Assembly (NCBI RefSeq): GCF_001039355.2
Contig: NW_019775489.1
Location: 64,225-128,224 of the forward strand
DNA from: Lingula anatina
Lineage: Eukaryota; Brachiopoda; Lingulata; Lingulida; Lingulidae
Direction of reading: 5' to 3'
Length of the DNA stretch: 64,000 nucleotides
The position numbers and the translations under genes were made by a program. Each line of letters starts with the position of its first letter. The first letter of the stretch is position 1. The notes under the pieces were generated by a model that worked only from the letters and a program-made list of their open reading frames with translations, searched no databases and had not been told where the DNA came from. Shown piece after piece: positions 37,042-49,107 of the stretch.

Positions 37042-38707
37042 ATGTCTGAGTTGTCAACTCCGAAAAGGAAGCAACTTGGAATAGTGTCACGAGATAATAG
37101 CACACTGAATGAAAGCCCAAGCAGTAAATATGTCCTATCGAGAAGACAAACAACCCTTGACCAGTTTCTGTGCAAACCCATTAAAAGAAGGGAGAGATGT
37201 GACAGCCCCTGCCGAGGTCCCAGTGCCCATCCCCCTGGGAGAAACTTGACACAGGCTTGTGAGTCACAACTCTACATTTTATGGAATTAAAATTTTATAC
37301 AATGTAATTTTATACATGTATCAAACATCATGACAAATTGCATTAGTGTATTATTTGGAAACATATCTAAAAAAGTAATACCTTGGTTTATTTTAAGGTG
37401 ACTTTTTGACTTTTTTGCACTGTCTGATAGTAGTATGCAGGACAATTTAATCATAGTGTGTATTTTTGAAAAAATGTCTTCTCACAAATATTCACTTGGA
37501 TGTGTACGTGTGTGCATATGTAAATGTATTTTACCAAATTTTTGGAGTAAATTTCAAAATGCTTCACTGTTTTTTAGAACTCAGTTTCATAAACAAGGGT
37601 CTTACAAAATTTGAAAAAGAAGACACTTTTCTTAATTTTATGTTAACTTATACTATATTTTAAAACTTATAATGTTTTATTGCAGATACTCCACGAAGCA
37701 AGAAAACAAGACCTAAGACAGTTATTAAAGAGCATGAAACTGTAAATGCCGTGCGAAGTACCAGTAGACAGGCTAAGGATGTGGCAATAGAATCAAATAA
37801 TTTTTGCCTAAAGAGGAGGCTCTGCTTTTTTCTAATACTTGTGTTATCTATGATTATAATTGGTGTTTTAAGGCAAGTGACACACCCTTCTTGTGGACAT
37901 TTAACCATGAATTTCACAGTCTTGGAGCTGGCTCTCAAGGAAAAAGTATTTGGGCAACACTTGGCTGTAAATATCAGCCTGAGCAGAATAAAGAGTTACC
38001 TGGAAGATACAGAAACTTTTCAGCCATTAGTGCTCTCATTTCATGGTTGGACAGGTGGGGGAAAGAACTATATGAGTTCCATTATTGCTGAGAACATACC
38101 TAATGTCAGACAACACAAATTTATAATTCCACTGCATTTCCCTAATCCATCTAATATGAAAAATAATATGTATCAACATCAGATTACAGAGTGGATGAAA
38201 TCTAATATATCAAATTGTGCAATAAATTTGTTCATAATTGATGAAATGGATAAAGCAAACCCAGGACTCATTTTAGGGATGCAGGAAACACTTGAAGAGC
38301 TGAGAGACTTGAAAGCTAAAGCAAAAACTATTGTCATATTTCTGAGCAACTCTCAAGGGAAAGCCATTAACCTCTTTATCTTAGATGCTCTGAGAGAGGG
38401 AAGACTGAGAGAAGACATCACTTACAGTGAACTGTCCTATTTATTCGAGTCTGCTGCTGAAACCAATATGTGGTTTCATGCTCTTCATAAAAAAGGACTA
38501 ATTGATGCATATGTCCCCTTTCTGCCCTTGGAGAAAACCCATGTTAAGAGATGCATAGAAAGAGATTTGAAAGAGAAAGGTTATGCACCCAGTGAAAAGC
38601 TTGTTCAATATATAAGTGAACAGATGTTTTATTTTCCTGAAGAATTGCCTATTTTCTCTAAATCTGGGTGTAAAAGGGTTAATACAAAAGTTGATTTGTC
38701 TTTATAG
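37042..38707 (+). CDS. Torsin-family AAA+ ATPase with N-terminal tail and membrane anchor
   Basis: Torsins are ER/nuclear-envelope lumenal AAA+ ATPases activated by LAP1/LULL1-type cofactors. Two exons, 37042-37258 and 37686-38707, give 412 residues. Residues 1-118 are polar and basic. About 119-134 (CFFLILVLSMIIIGVL) form one transmembrane segment, and the AAA+ domain follows. Walker A is GWTGGGKN (193-200); torsins usually have GWTGTGKN. Walker B is FIIDEMDK, sensor 1 is FLSN, and the C-terminal SGCK matches the torsin sensor-2 Gly-Cys-Lys. VPFLPLE and the REDI block are typical torsin stretches. The sequon at SNIS aligns with the second TorsinA glycosylation site; the first has become SNMK. 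The long tail plus anchor recalls the topology of torsin-4A, while the ATPase core resembles torsins 1-3. A polyadenylation signal is visible at 38976-38981. Exon 1 is assigned by phase and position, so its link to exon 2 is a little less certain than the ATPase. Confidence 0.9.
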
Positions 38708-39369
38708 ATATGCTTGTCATTTATATTCATGGAAAATAATGTATTATTATTATTATTTTTTTTTTTTTTGAAAAATAATCAGTATTATTGAAATATAATT
38801 TGTTAGATTATCTTAATTATTTTTTGCAGGGTTATGGTAATATTTAGTATATGTACTGTTGTGCCTGTAAGACCTGGACCTTGAGCATTTTATTTTTGGT
38901 TGTATATATTACAGTATGTAACCTTTTTTCTCCTTGTCAAACAATGTTTTATTAAATTGGGTTTATTAATTGCTAAATAAATTTTCTTTCTCTGAAACTG
39001 TTTCAATGCATTTGTAAATCAGTCTGAATCAAAGATATACATAAATGATAAAAAAAGTGCAAAAAAAAAAGTTGTAGTGCACAATGCCCAGTCAAAGAAC
39101 GCCGTAATACCAGTACTTCTGGTAGTGCTATATATGTAGTATTTTTAAAATACATTTTTGTTTGGCTTCCCAAGGCAAATAAAAATGTTTCATAAACAAT
39201 TTCTTTTCTACTGATATTATTTTATTAAAATTACCACCACCCCTTTTTGTCAGCTTTAGGGATTTGACGTTCTTAAAATCTCTGTTATGTCTTGGACCTG
39301 ACATTGAATTTTGTACGAGATTAGTCATACATTTACAGGGCAGTGAAAGAAACTAGAAACAATAACGAC
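38708..39369. other. Torsin 3' UTR and PMPCA upstream region
   Basis: The left half is torsin 3' UTR, with AATAAA at 38976-38981 followed by a T-rich tract. The right half should hold the PMPCA promoter. No TATA box or other clear element was found. Confidence 0.6.
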
Positions 39370-42300
39370 ATGCCGAAAGTACCCACAGACCGCAAAATGG
39401 CAAGTGCTCGCATGGTCAACTTATTTTCTCGGTGGCCTAGAATTTGTGGGCAAATAAAGAGGTGAGTGTTACTGTTAATTTGAAAAAAACGTAAGAACAT
39501 TAACAAATGTTTAAAGATTCTTAGAATTTTAAGTGTTGATCTTTGATTAACTTCTCGATGCCTCTAATCTCAAACGTGAAGTTGTGCCATGGTCTTGCAT
39601 TTGTCATTTTGCGTTCAACTTACAGTGTAGTTGTTGCCTCAGTTTTTGGCCTAACAGGCTAAGTACTTACCACAGGGTAAAACTTCACTCCACCATGTGA
39701 TAGGAATTCTCAAGGCTGTAAATATCCTTACTCTGGGGAAACTGTGAGTCCAACATCGTCCACTGGCTTTCACGTTTATTGGTTAGAAAACGATTGTCGT
39801 AAAATAGCTACGTGATTTAAAAATCGGGCGCATAAGCTTTAAAACCACATAAAACGACCTCACATTACTATGCTTGTCTACCATGAAGTTAAAAAACCCA
39901 CCTTAGTCGTTTTAAGTATTCAAAACGAATTTCATTAAATCCCCATAGGGCCCCATACAGTCAATACAATGGAGAGAGCTTGCATAACAAGAATACCCCA
40001 CACGGGCATTAAAAATTCAAGATAAAATAGAGACAGCCGTCAAATCACACTCTAACTCACTCCACTTACATTTAACACCCTAGCCTACAATTCCATTCAT
40101 CGTATGTAAATCCCACTTGGACATCGGTAAAAATCCACAATAAGTGCTAATAACGAAGTCCTTGTCGTTTTAGAGTCTAAACAATTTTGAAATCATGAAT
40201 CGATTTTATGACAATGATTTTCTAACCAATCAAGGTGACAGCCAAGTGTGATTTGTATTGGTTCACACAACTCTTTGATAAAGGGTTCAAGTCTTTTTAT
40301 TCCAGCTATGTGCCATGTATAATACCTACGTACACTGTTTGTAAGTGATGTCAAATCTAGCCTTGAGGGTTTATACCACAGCACAGCATATAAAGCAGAA
40401 CACAGAGGCAATTTAAGTCATAGCACTCAAGCAGCTTGAATCGCATTTTATCAAATTTCCTTTATTTGGTATTACTTTATTTAACATAGACACACTGTAC
40501 ATAATACAAAGCATTGAAAATGCATTTTCCAAGCTATTTCTATTCTAGTAACCATCCTTCTGTACAAATACAGCGGTTGTTCTGCAATGAAAACCAGTCA
40601 GAAAAACTCCCATTATCAGAAAGACTCCCAGGTCTGCCCAATGTGAGGTATGCAGTAGCCAGTAAGGAACGGCACGAGACTAAAGTGACCACACTGGAGA
40701 ATGGACTCAGGGTGGCATCAGAGAAGAGTTTTGGGGATTGTTGCACTTTTGGAAGTACGAATATCTGTTTTTAAAGTTTTTATGATACTGACATATTTTG
40801 TTGTAGTTCTCTCAAATGCACTAATGTGTTATTTAATTAAAGAAATTTATTGGAAGATTAAGTTTTATAACGAAAGTTTGAGCACAATGTACATGGAACA
40901 TTTTATAAAATTTTGATTTTCATGGTGTTTTAGTTGTGATTGACTCTGGGTCCAGATATGAAGTGGCATATCCAAGTGGAGTCGTTCATTTTCTGGAAAA
41001 ATTGGCTTTTCATGTAAGTTGTCTACTGTGTACTTCATTTGTTGACTCTAAAATTCTTGGATGTTTATATTTTACCCCAGACTCCAGACTATCAATACTC
41101 ACATCTGCACAAACCTCTCACCCAACAATTCACTTTTTGAAATTTTTGGAATTCACTTTTTGAGCTTGTGTATGTACATTCTCTCTCCAAATTAGAAACT
41201 TACATTGTTAACTATCTAGACAAATATTCGTTTCTCACTTTCTCTTTATTCCAGGTGTAGTGTTAATATTTTTTGCATACCAGTAATAATACCTGCTTAA
41301 TCCTAGCTTTTTACTTAATGTGAAATTTTGTTCATAATACTGAGTACACATTCATCACTTTCATTTGTCTAACATCTAAGGACTGACCTAATGTGTTTGA
41401 ATGTGGGTGTGGTTATGTTTAGATTGTACATTTTTATTTATAATTAAAGAAAAAGTTGCTCAGGTTTATTTAATGTATTTTTAGTCAACTACAAAATACA
41501 GTGATAACAATGCAATTCAAGAGGTTGTTGAACCCCATGGTGGAATGATAGATTGTCAAGCACAAAGGTTGGTCATATCAAAACGTGCTGTTTTAAGTTG
41601 TGGACCAGTAAACAGTCATTAATCAAGAGATATTCCAACTGAAGTCATTGCCACACATGGCATTAAAATATTTGAGGAGATACTTGGCTTCTAGTTTTAC
41701 CTGTTCCTCTGGATCAGTTTCTTGTTCGTAATTTACGAGGCCACAGATGCCTGAATCTGATATAAGTATTTGGTAATGATATTGTGGTTGTTATGATAGA
41801 AATTCAGTGGATAATAGGGCAAGGTCAGTGAACATTTTTGAATGAATGGAACCAGTGGAATACAAAGAGCTTGAGTTTGTCACCTCATCTGAAGAATTTG
41901 GTTGATATGTGTGCTTCAATTGCATGATAGAGGATATATGTGCTCATTGATTTGTTAAGAAATGCTCTTTATCATACTTTTAATCAGCAGATACAAATGT
42001 CACTGAATTATAGGTTGACATTTTTTTTTCTTTTTCTTTAGGGATTGTTTAATGTATGCTTCATCCATAAGTCTAAAAGGCATAGAAGATGGAATGGATG
42101 TCATATCAGAAGCTGTATTAAGACCCAAATTAGAAGATGCAGAGGTATGTTGTTGATTAAGAAAATAAGAAAATGTATATTTATAAAAAAAAAAAATATT
42201 TAAATCTCAGCTATAACACTTCATTAAAGAATTGGATAATTTTCAGACATAAAGAAATACACTGAATTTAATGTGATTTGTACATTTTGTTTTTGTGCCT

Positions 42301-45300
42301 TAGAAAGTTACTTTTTATGTTTGAATTCTTCTTAAAAAGCCCCAAAATACACAGTACATATTTTCACATTTTTAAGTTGTCAATACAATATGATGAAATG
42401 TTATCTGATAGATTGAAGAAGCCAGACAAGCAGTTGCGTATGAACTCAATTTATTGGACACAGATCCTGACATGACTATGAACATAATGAATGAACTCAT
42501 TCATGCTGTAAGTAAAATACCCCAGTGCTGTTAGCTTAATAATGCTTAAATTATAATTATAATTATTATTTTAACTCTTAAGTTGTTTTATATGTAATAT
42601 GAGTTTAGAGAATGTGTTTAAATGTGGAAATCTGACACATTTTATACTGCATAATCGCAGTCCAGCAAAATGCACATTAATTTATTTTTCATTGCAGTCT
42701 TTATTTTGTCTGACACGGTGTTTAGATGCAAGGTCATCACCTGCATCTGTCATTGCCTGCGATGTTAGCTTTTGCCATGCACTTTTACTTGTAAACACCA
42801 ATAAAAGAGAAATGTAATACACTGTACTTATTTTTCTCAAGCTAACTGAAGTGATTCACAGGACTTAAATACTGCTCGACTTAGCCAAAAAAAAAAAAAA
42901 AAATTGATTCCCAGTGGATTATTTTTCTTGAAGATAAGGAATATTTTGTGAATACTTCATCACATGAACATTTTCCAACTTTGAATTTCCATTGTTCTGA
43001 AGCATTGTGCTAGTTACACTGTAAACAGTAACAGGGCACATAATCAGAAAATGAAGGTGATTGATGATCTCAATGTAATATTGCATCAGAGTAGGGGAAA
43101 AAACTGTTTTACACTTTCATTGTTCTTTGATTTATTTCAGTCTGCATATAGGGACAACACAGTTGGGTTGCCAAGGTACTGCAGCCCTGACAATATAAAT
43201 AAGATAGACAAGAAAATATTATACACCTTCATGAAGAACTACCATACACCTGACCGCATGGTGCTATCTGGGGCAGGGATAGACCATGACCTACTTGTAG
43301 ACTTGGCCAAGAAATATTTTACAAAAACACCTATTTGGGAGGAGGATGCTAAACTCATTGACCCCACTCTTGGACGAGATGGGTCGCTGTCTCAGTATAC
43401 AGGCGGAATGATCAAGGTAACGTATGTGGGCTTCTGTGTTAATTGGTCTGTCTCTGTATACACTTGTGGGGCTAGTTACTGACAACGACTTGAGCACATA
43501 TAGAGAATCTGTCGAGTCAGTGATAAGGTAGTGTAAGAGTAATCATATTATTTTGAATGTAGCTAAAACAAAAGAAATGATTGTGGATTTTAGATGGAAT
43601 CAGAATGTAAAGGCACCACTTTGTATTGTTAATGTTGAGGTAAGAAGGGTAGAGGAGTTTAAACTTGTTGGCATTCATAGGAATAATAAGCTTACCTGAA
43701 AAGACAACACCATGAAGAGCATAAAGAAGGCATGGCAAAGACTGCACTCAGGACTTGTATGAACAATGTACCTGTATTGGTTTGTGGTTTCACAGGTTTG
43801 TGATTGAAAGTATTCTGAGATATAGCATTACAATTTGGCATAACAGGATGACATGGGAGGAACGTAAATAACTGTTATATAATCAAAACTGCAAGATCTC
43901 CTCAAGTGAAATGATATTTTTAAGGCCAGAATGAAGAAAAGAACTGAAAGCATCATGGGAGACTTTTCTCACCCAGCATTACCATTTTTTACCTTTGTAG
44001 CAACAGTAGACTTAAAACTTTCAAAGGAAGTAAAATGCTTTTTAAGCAGTTTTTATCCAAGTGCAGTAATGTATTTTAATTTGTTTTTTAAATCTTATTC
44101 TTAATTTACCTATTGTATTACTTTTACTTTGTGTATTTATCAAACTTTACTCCAGAGTAAAAAGATTTCTGATTTTATAATTTGCTGAATATATTCTGAT
44201 CTTTTCTTATCTCATGCTAATTTTAGGTTGATAAAGATCTGGCAGATGTACGGAATGGTCCCAATCCCATGCCGCAGGGCGAGCTCGCTCATGTTGCCAT
44301 CGCCCTGGAAACCTGTTCCTGGCATGATGAAGACTACATCCCCTTCTCCGTGCTGGCCATGATGCTGGGGGGTGGAGGATCATTTTCAGTGGGAGGGCCA
44401 GGAAAGGGCATGTACTCCAGACTCTACTTAAATGTTCTAAATAGGTAAGAAATGAAGGGAAAAAAATTTGTGAATAATTTATGTTGTTCTCAAGGGTCTA
44501 CCTTGGATGATTCAAATAGGTAAGGTAAAGCCGAGTTTGTGGTAAACGGAGATCTTTGGTTTAACTTCACAGCACAATGCACCATCATATTCTTCAAACA
44601 CCATCTATGAGATTGAGCAAGTGCTAACTTTGTAGACTTTGTTTTTGTGTGTATAACCAAAATCATATGACTTGTTACAAGATGATATTGTGTGTTATGT
44701 AAAGGATACAAATCAGATTAATTTAAATTAATGAGGTATAGCTGTGAATAAGACATGCTGTTGATAAACAAGGTTACTACAAAGTGATGGTGAAAATCTT
44801 TAATCATGCTTAAATGTGAAATTTTAATCCATTTATGAATTTTTTTTTTTTGACAATGAGTGTTTAAGCTGTTTGTCATGCTTAGTTATGGATGAAGAGG
44901 AATTAATAATATCAGTTTTTTTGTAATCTTGTATATGTATTATTAATATAAAATAATTTGCATCTATTTTAGGTATTACTGGGTAAACTTTTGTCAGGCT
45001 TTAAATGTAACATATGATGACACGGGTTTCTTCACTATTACTGCCAATGCGCATCCTTCACATGTAAGTTTTTTTTTTTTTTTTTTTGACTTACATAGCT
45101 TGCTCTTGTTTTTCTGATACCTGAGGTTGAAAGAAAGACTAAAGAATGTTCAATATTAATTTTGTTGAATGTAAAAGATCATTTTTACCAGACTTAAGTA
45201 AGAAATAGTTGTCAGGTCTTTTCTCTTTCATCAGTGGTTTGGTGAAAAATAATTTTTTCCACTGTATTTATTTTTATTTTTTGTGTGTGTTTGTGTGTGT

Positions 45301-46439
45301 GTTCCACGGCAAGCATGTTTGATCATTTAAAATTTTGGTTAAGATAATCCATGAATGTCTTTTTTCCCTTGCAGCTGGGAGATTTAGTACAAATTGTCCA
45401 GAATGAGTTGTGTAAGACTGCAGGGAAAATTACAGTAGTAAGTATGACAGCTGTGGAAAAGATAACCTGAGCTTAATGTTTGAATTTAAATTACTTGGAG
45501 GTATTTTTTAACCTTTAATAATATAATTTTTGAAATAATATTTTAGATTATTGTACATTGTAAATGAAATTATAAAACCATGTGAATTAAATCTAATCTT
45601 TCAATGTTTCGGAATAGAATTTTTTAAATACTTATATGATTCTAGCATGGAAACTTGCCACAGATAGTGTGTATGGTCCATAGTAACAACCGACTTGTAT
45701 AACCAAATAATGACAAATTGAGCACATCAAATGTTGGTATGATAGTTCTCTAAGGCATGGTGTTCTTCTAATTACAGAATGCTTATGGCAATGAACTGGA
45801 ACGTGCAAAAATTCAGCTTAAATCCTTGCTACTTGGTCACTTAGAGTTACGGCCTGTTGTGTTTGAAGATATTGCTAGACAAGTACTTGCATCTGGTGAG
45901 AGGAAATCTGCCGAGTGGTATATTGAGAAAATAGGTAAGAGTCAAAATGGAGGGCAGTGGTCAAATATTTTCGATACAATCAAAAGTGCAACAAAAAAGT
46001 TTTTGTTTTTAAATTCTACTTAAAATTAAAACATCTGTCTCATCTTAGCAGTGAATACAGCAACTTGCATGTATAGCAATTTCATATGTTGTAAGTTATG
46101 GAGAAGAGATAAAAGTGGTCAAGAAAGAAGAGATCTTATGCAATGTCAATTTTTTTTTTTTTTTTTTACGAAATGCAAATTCAAATTTTTATGTGGTTTC
46201 TCTTCAAAATGAATACATAATACTATGATTCAATTTCCTCAAGGCCACTGCTTTAATTTCTAGGTGCTGTCACAGAGGAGGACATTCAGCGAGTAGCCAA
46301 CAGAATGTTACGCACACAGCCTGCAGTCGCTGCCATGGGGAACCTCGAACAATTGCCCTCCTATGACAAGATTGCCAATGCCTTGGTTAAAGGATATAGT
46401 AGAAAATTCCTTGGAGGGAAAATATCATTATTCAGTTAA
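39370..46439 (+). CDS. PMPCA: Mitochondrial-processing peptidase subunit alpha
   Basis: Non-catalytic, substrate-recognising subunit of the matrix peptidase that removes presequences from imported proteins. Twelve exons in phase: 39370-39461, 40549-40754, 40934-41013, 41485-41567, 42042-42144, 42412-42507, 43141-43416, 44227-44444, 44973-45063, 45375-45437, 45778-45934 and 46264-46439 (546 residues; human 525). Exon 1 looks like a presequence. The second ATG (39397, [15 protein letters not shown]) is an equally good start. The M16-type zinc motif HxxEH is degenerate, HFLEK in exon 3, as expected for alpha. The glycine-rich loop [20 protein letters not shown] that binds substrate is intact in exon 8. 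Other family matches are [29 protein letters not shown] and [14 protein letters not shown]. Exon 2 ends GGA A followed by GTACGA; this splice restores GIVIDSGS. Intron 7 carries a retroelement remnant (about 43470-44070). No coding lesion was found. Confidence 0.96.
43470..44070 (+). pseudogene. Degenerate non-LTR retrotransposon reverse-transcriptase remnant
   Basis: Translated fragments with frame breaks read [13 protein letters not shown], then [12 protein letters not shown], a W/KKA-QRLHSL-like stretch, [11 protein letters not shown] and [11 protein letters not shown]. This is the order seen at the C-terminal side of reverse transcriptases of Rex1/CR1/L2-like non-LTR elements ('LN..KTKE.VVDFR', 'SFKYLG', 'Y.ITVW', 'HPL..F'). 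Stops and frameshifts make it dead. It sits entirely in PMPCA intron 7. Confidence 0.7.
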
Positions 46440-49062
46440 CATTTACAAAACGGATTTGATCTTATCTTGCATATAAAATGGCCAGCTATTGAGAGGAATG
46501 CAAATTGATGATCATGATATCAGTACTACTATTTTCAATGGTAGTTTTAAGAGTAGATTCTGAAATGAAGTTTCAATGGTGTAATGCAAATATTTTAAGC
46601 CATCTGATTCTCTCAGTGCACAAAGATTATGAATGAGATTTTTTTTCCTTTTGTAAATAGTGTGAAAGCAATGTTACATCTGGCTGCTTGTAAATATTTC
46701 AGTGAAGTCTTTTTCAGAAGGGAAAAGATGTATATATTCAAACTATTGGATATGCTTCTTGGAAGCACAAAAGTAAAAAATGGATGGTAAATCTTGTTGA
46801 CTACTATAATGTAGCCAATATCTAGTTTTTTAGATTGTGGAAAAAAATTGAATATTTGGTAGTTGGAACATCTTAACATGGAAAGGTTTTATGTTATAAA
46901 GTTGGGTTAATATAAGATAACTGCAGTCAAAAGTAAGAAATCAATTCTCTGTACCTCCTAAAAACACCAAATGCCAGCTGAATTGATGTTTTTTGAGTGC
47001 AACTTACATAATGCATTGAATTTCCAAGTCTTTGTCAAGATCTACAGTAACTCTTTCATACAATCAACTTAAATTGAGCAAGTTTTAGATACCATTTGTC
47101 TTCAAGTGGAAGTTACCAGATCATTACTTATGAGCATAAAATATTCTTGCACGTGATTGACAATAACAGCCACAGAACACATTTTAATAATTAATAATAG
47201 TAACTAACTTGATTTGTTAAAACGCAGCTATGAAAGTTCATATCTTGTCAAAAGTTTTTTCTCAATGATGAGGTTACTCCATTGTTTGTGAAGTACACTT
47301 TACGTTCCCTGTGCCCCGGTTCTTGTTAAGAGAGCTCTTGGTATACTTTGTACACGAATAATGGTCATGGCAGAAAACCAAGGTGATCTCATTGGTATAC
47401 ATTGTGGGGAAAATTACAGTAATCTCTGCATAACTCGAACATTCTGAACCCAGAAAATATGTTCAAGCTGTGCAATGTTTATAAAGTTTCAGCTAATATA
47501 TAAAGAAAAGCACATTCAACAAAATTTGACTTATCAAGTGAACAGATGCAGAGTCTGCTGTACCATAAATTGAAATCCTTGAGGCTTGAGGTTAAACAGG
47601 AATAGCAGTACCCAATTTTATAATGCTTTAGCAACTGTCTAATGCACAGTGCATTTCACAACTCGTGTATGCTGGCAGCAGAATCAATCTGAAGCAAACA
47701 CTTCTACTTTGAGACACACACACATCTCCGAGTGAACCTTCATTTATTTTTATCACTATTAAACCATCATGATGGACACACCCAACGGTGCCTTGCAATA
47801 AACAACTTCCTCTGTCACTTAGTCATGTTATTATTATTATTATTATTCTGTTAACTTCTATTTCCAGCCAGAGATAATAGAAAAGAGGACTTGGGTAAGA
47901 AGTATGTACTGCCCATATAACATGTACTATACTGAACACTACCAGCAACCAAAAATTTTGACATGTACAAATACTGACTAGCATATGCCATATTTCTGTA
48001 ACAGTTCTGTTATATTGCTGACATACAATGTTCTTTGGTTAAAACTTCAGTGACCTGAAAATGTCTTATCAAGTAGGAGTTCAGACTGGCATTCCATAAC
48101 ATTTCTCCAAAAATTCGACTATGAAACTCTGGTGACTTTGCAGATATGTTGGACATAGGTGAAAATGCTAATTATGTACTGGTCTAAAATGTCAAAATAT
48201 TAAAGGGATAATAACTCTTCGTTTTGGCCAAAAAGTGAATTTTCCTGGAGTAAACAACAATTTTCCCATACTTACCAATGGTTAATGAATCCATTTTTAC
48301 ATTCAAAGTTAGTCCCTGGTTTTTTTCTAAAAAGTTTGGTTTTTTGTTAAAATCTCTTAAGAGATTTTAACAGAGTATAGCCATCAATGGAGGTCACGTG
48401 GTCTAAAGACAAGCTCAGATATCAGAAAAAATAGTTATAACTGCCGTTTTTGTGGTAAAACAGAATATATTATATATCTATGAGTTATTCACAATGATTT
48501 TATTGTGAAATATAGATCTCATACGAAGAGTTTTTATCCCTTTAAATGAATCACAGAAAATTTGCACACAATCCATCAAACTAGTGACACCCTGATAAAC
48601 AGTGTCTTGCATCCTCAAGTGAAATTCCAGTTCTGATTATTTAACTATGTCAATTGAATTATGATGCCTGTTCAAATATGTTCTACCTTAAAGTGCTAAT
48701 GATAAAATGAGTGTCCCTTGACCTTAAATATTCTTTCCAATAAGATTATATTTCAACAACAACAGCAACCAATATGTATGAACAAAAAATCCACCAGACT
48801 AATGCTATTTGTATATTGCAGCTCCTATTATAATATAAAACATATCCCTTTACCACGGTCAATTATTACCATAACGGTCAAGTAAACCAATAATTATCTG
48901 AGACTAGGACAGTGTACTCTGTGGTCACCACTTGTCATCCTTTCCCCACTCTAGGTCCTCATCCTCCCAGTCACCACTTGTCATCCTCTCCCCACTCTAG
49001 GTCCTCGTCCTCCCAGTCACCACTTGTCATCCTCTCCCCACTCTAGGTCTTCATCCTCCCAG
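46440..49062. other. Convergent intergenic region between PMPCA and SCYL3
   Basis: Both flanking genes end here, so it should contain two 3' UTRs. It holds a TTAA-flanked MITE (48204-48541), a short ATT triplet run near 47829-47846, and three of the four 46-bp minisatellite copies next to the SCYL3 stop. No exon-like frame was seen. Confidence 0.65.
48204..48541. mobile_element. MITE with AGGGATAA ends and TTAA target site
   Basis: 338 bp. AGGGATAATAACTCTTCGT on the left pairs with ACGAAGAGTTTTTATCCCT on the right. TTAA lies directly outside both ends (48200-48203 and 48542-48545), which points to TTAA-targeting transposons (piggyBac or Kolobok). Inside is a perfect 26-bp palindrome at 48346-48371 (half-site GTTAAAATCTCTT). 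Confidence 0.82.
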
Positions 49063-49107
49063 TCACCACTTGTCATCCTCTCCCCACTCTAGGTCCTCGT
49101 CTTCCCA
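48924..49107. repeat. 46-bp minisatellite, four copies, spanning the SCYL3 stop codon
   Basis: Copies start at 48924, 48970, 49016 and 49062 with only scattered substitutions. Unit start: GTCACCACTTGTCATCCTCT. The rightmost copy is the coding end of SCYL3, including its TGA. The other three lie downstream of the stop. Because 46 is not a multiple of 3, each copy shifts frame. Confidence 0.93.

Noticed and set aside
48924-49107. CRISPR-like regular repeats
   Set aside because: The units are directly abutting with no spacers, in animal DNA next to a coding exon. It is a minisatellite.
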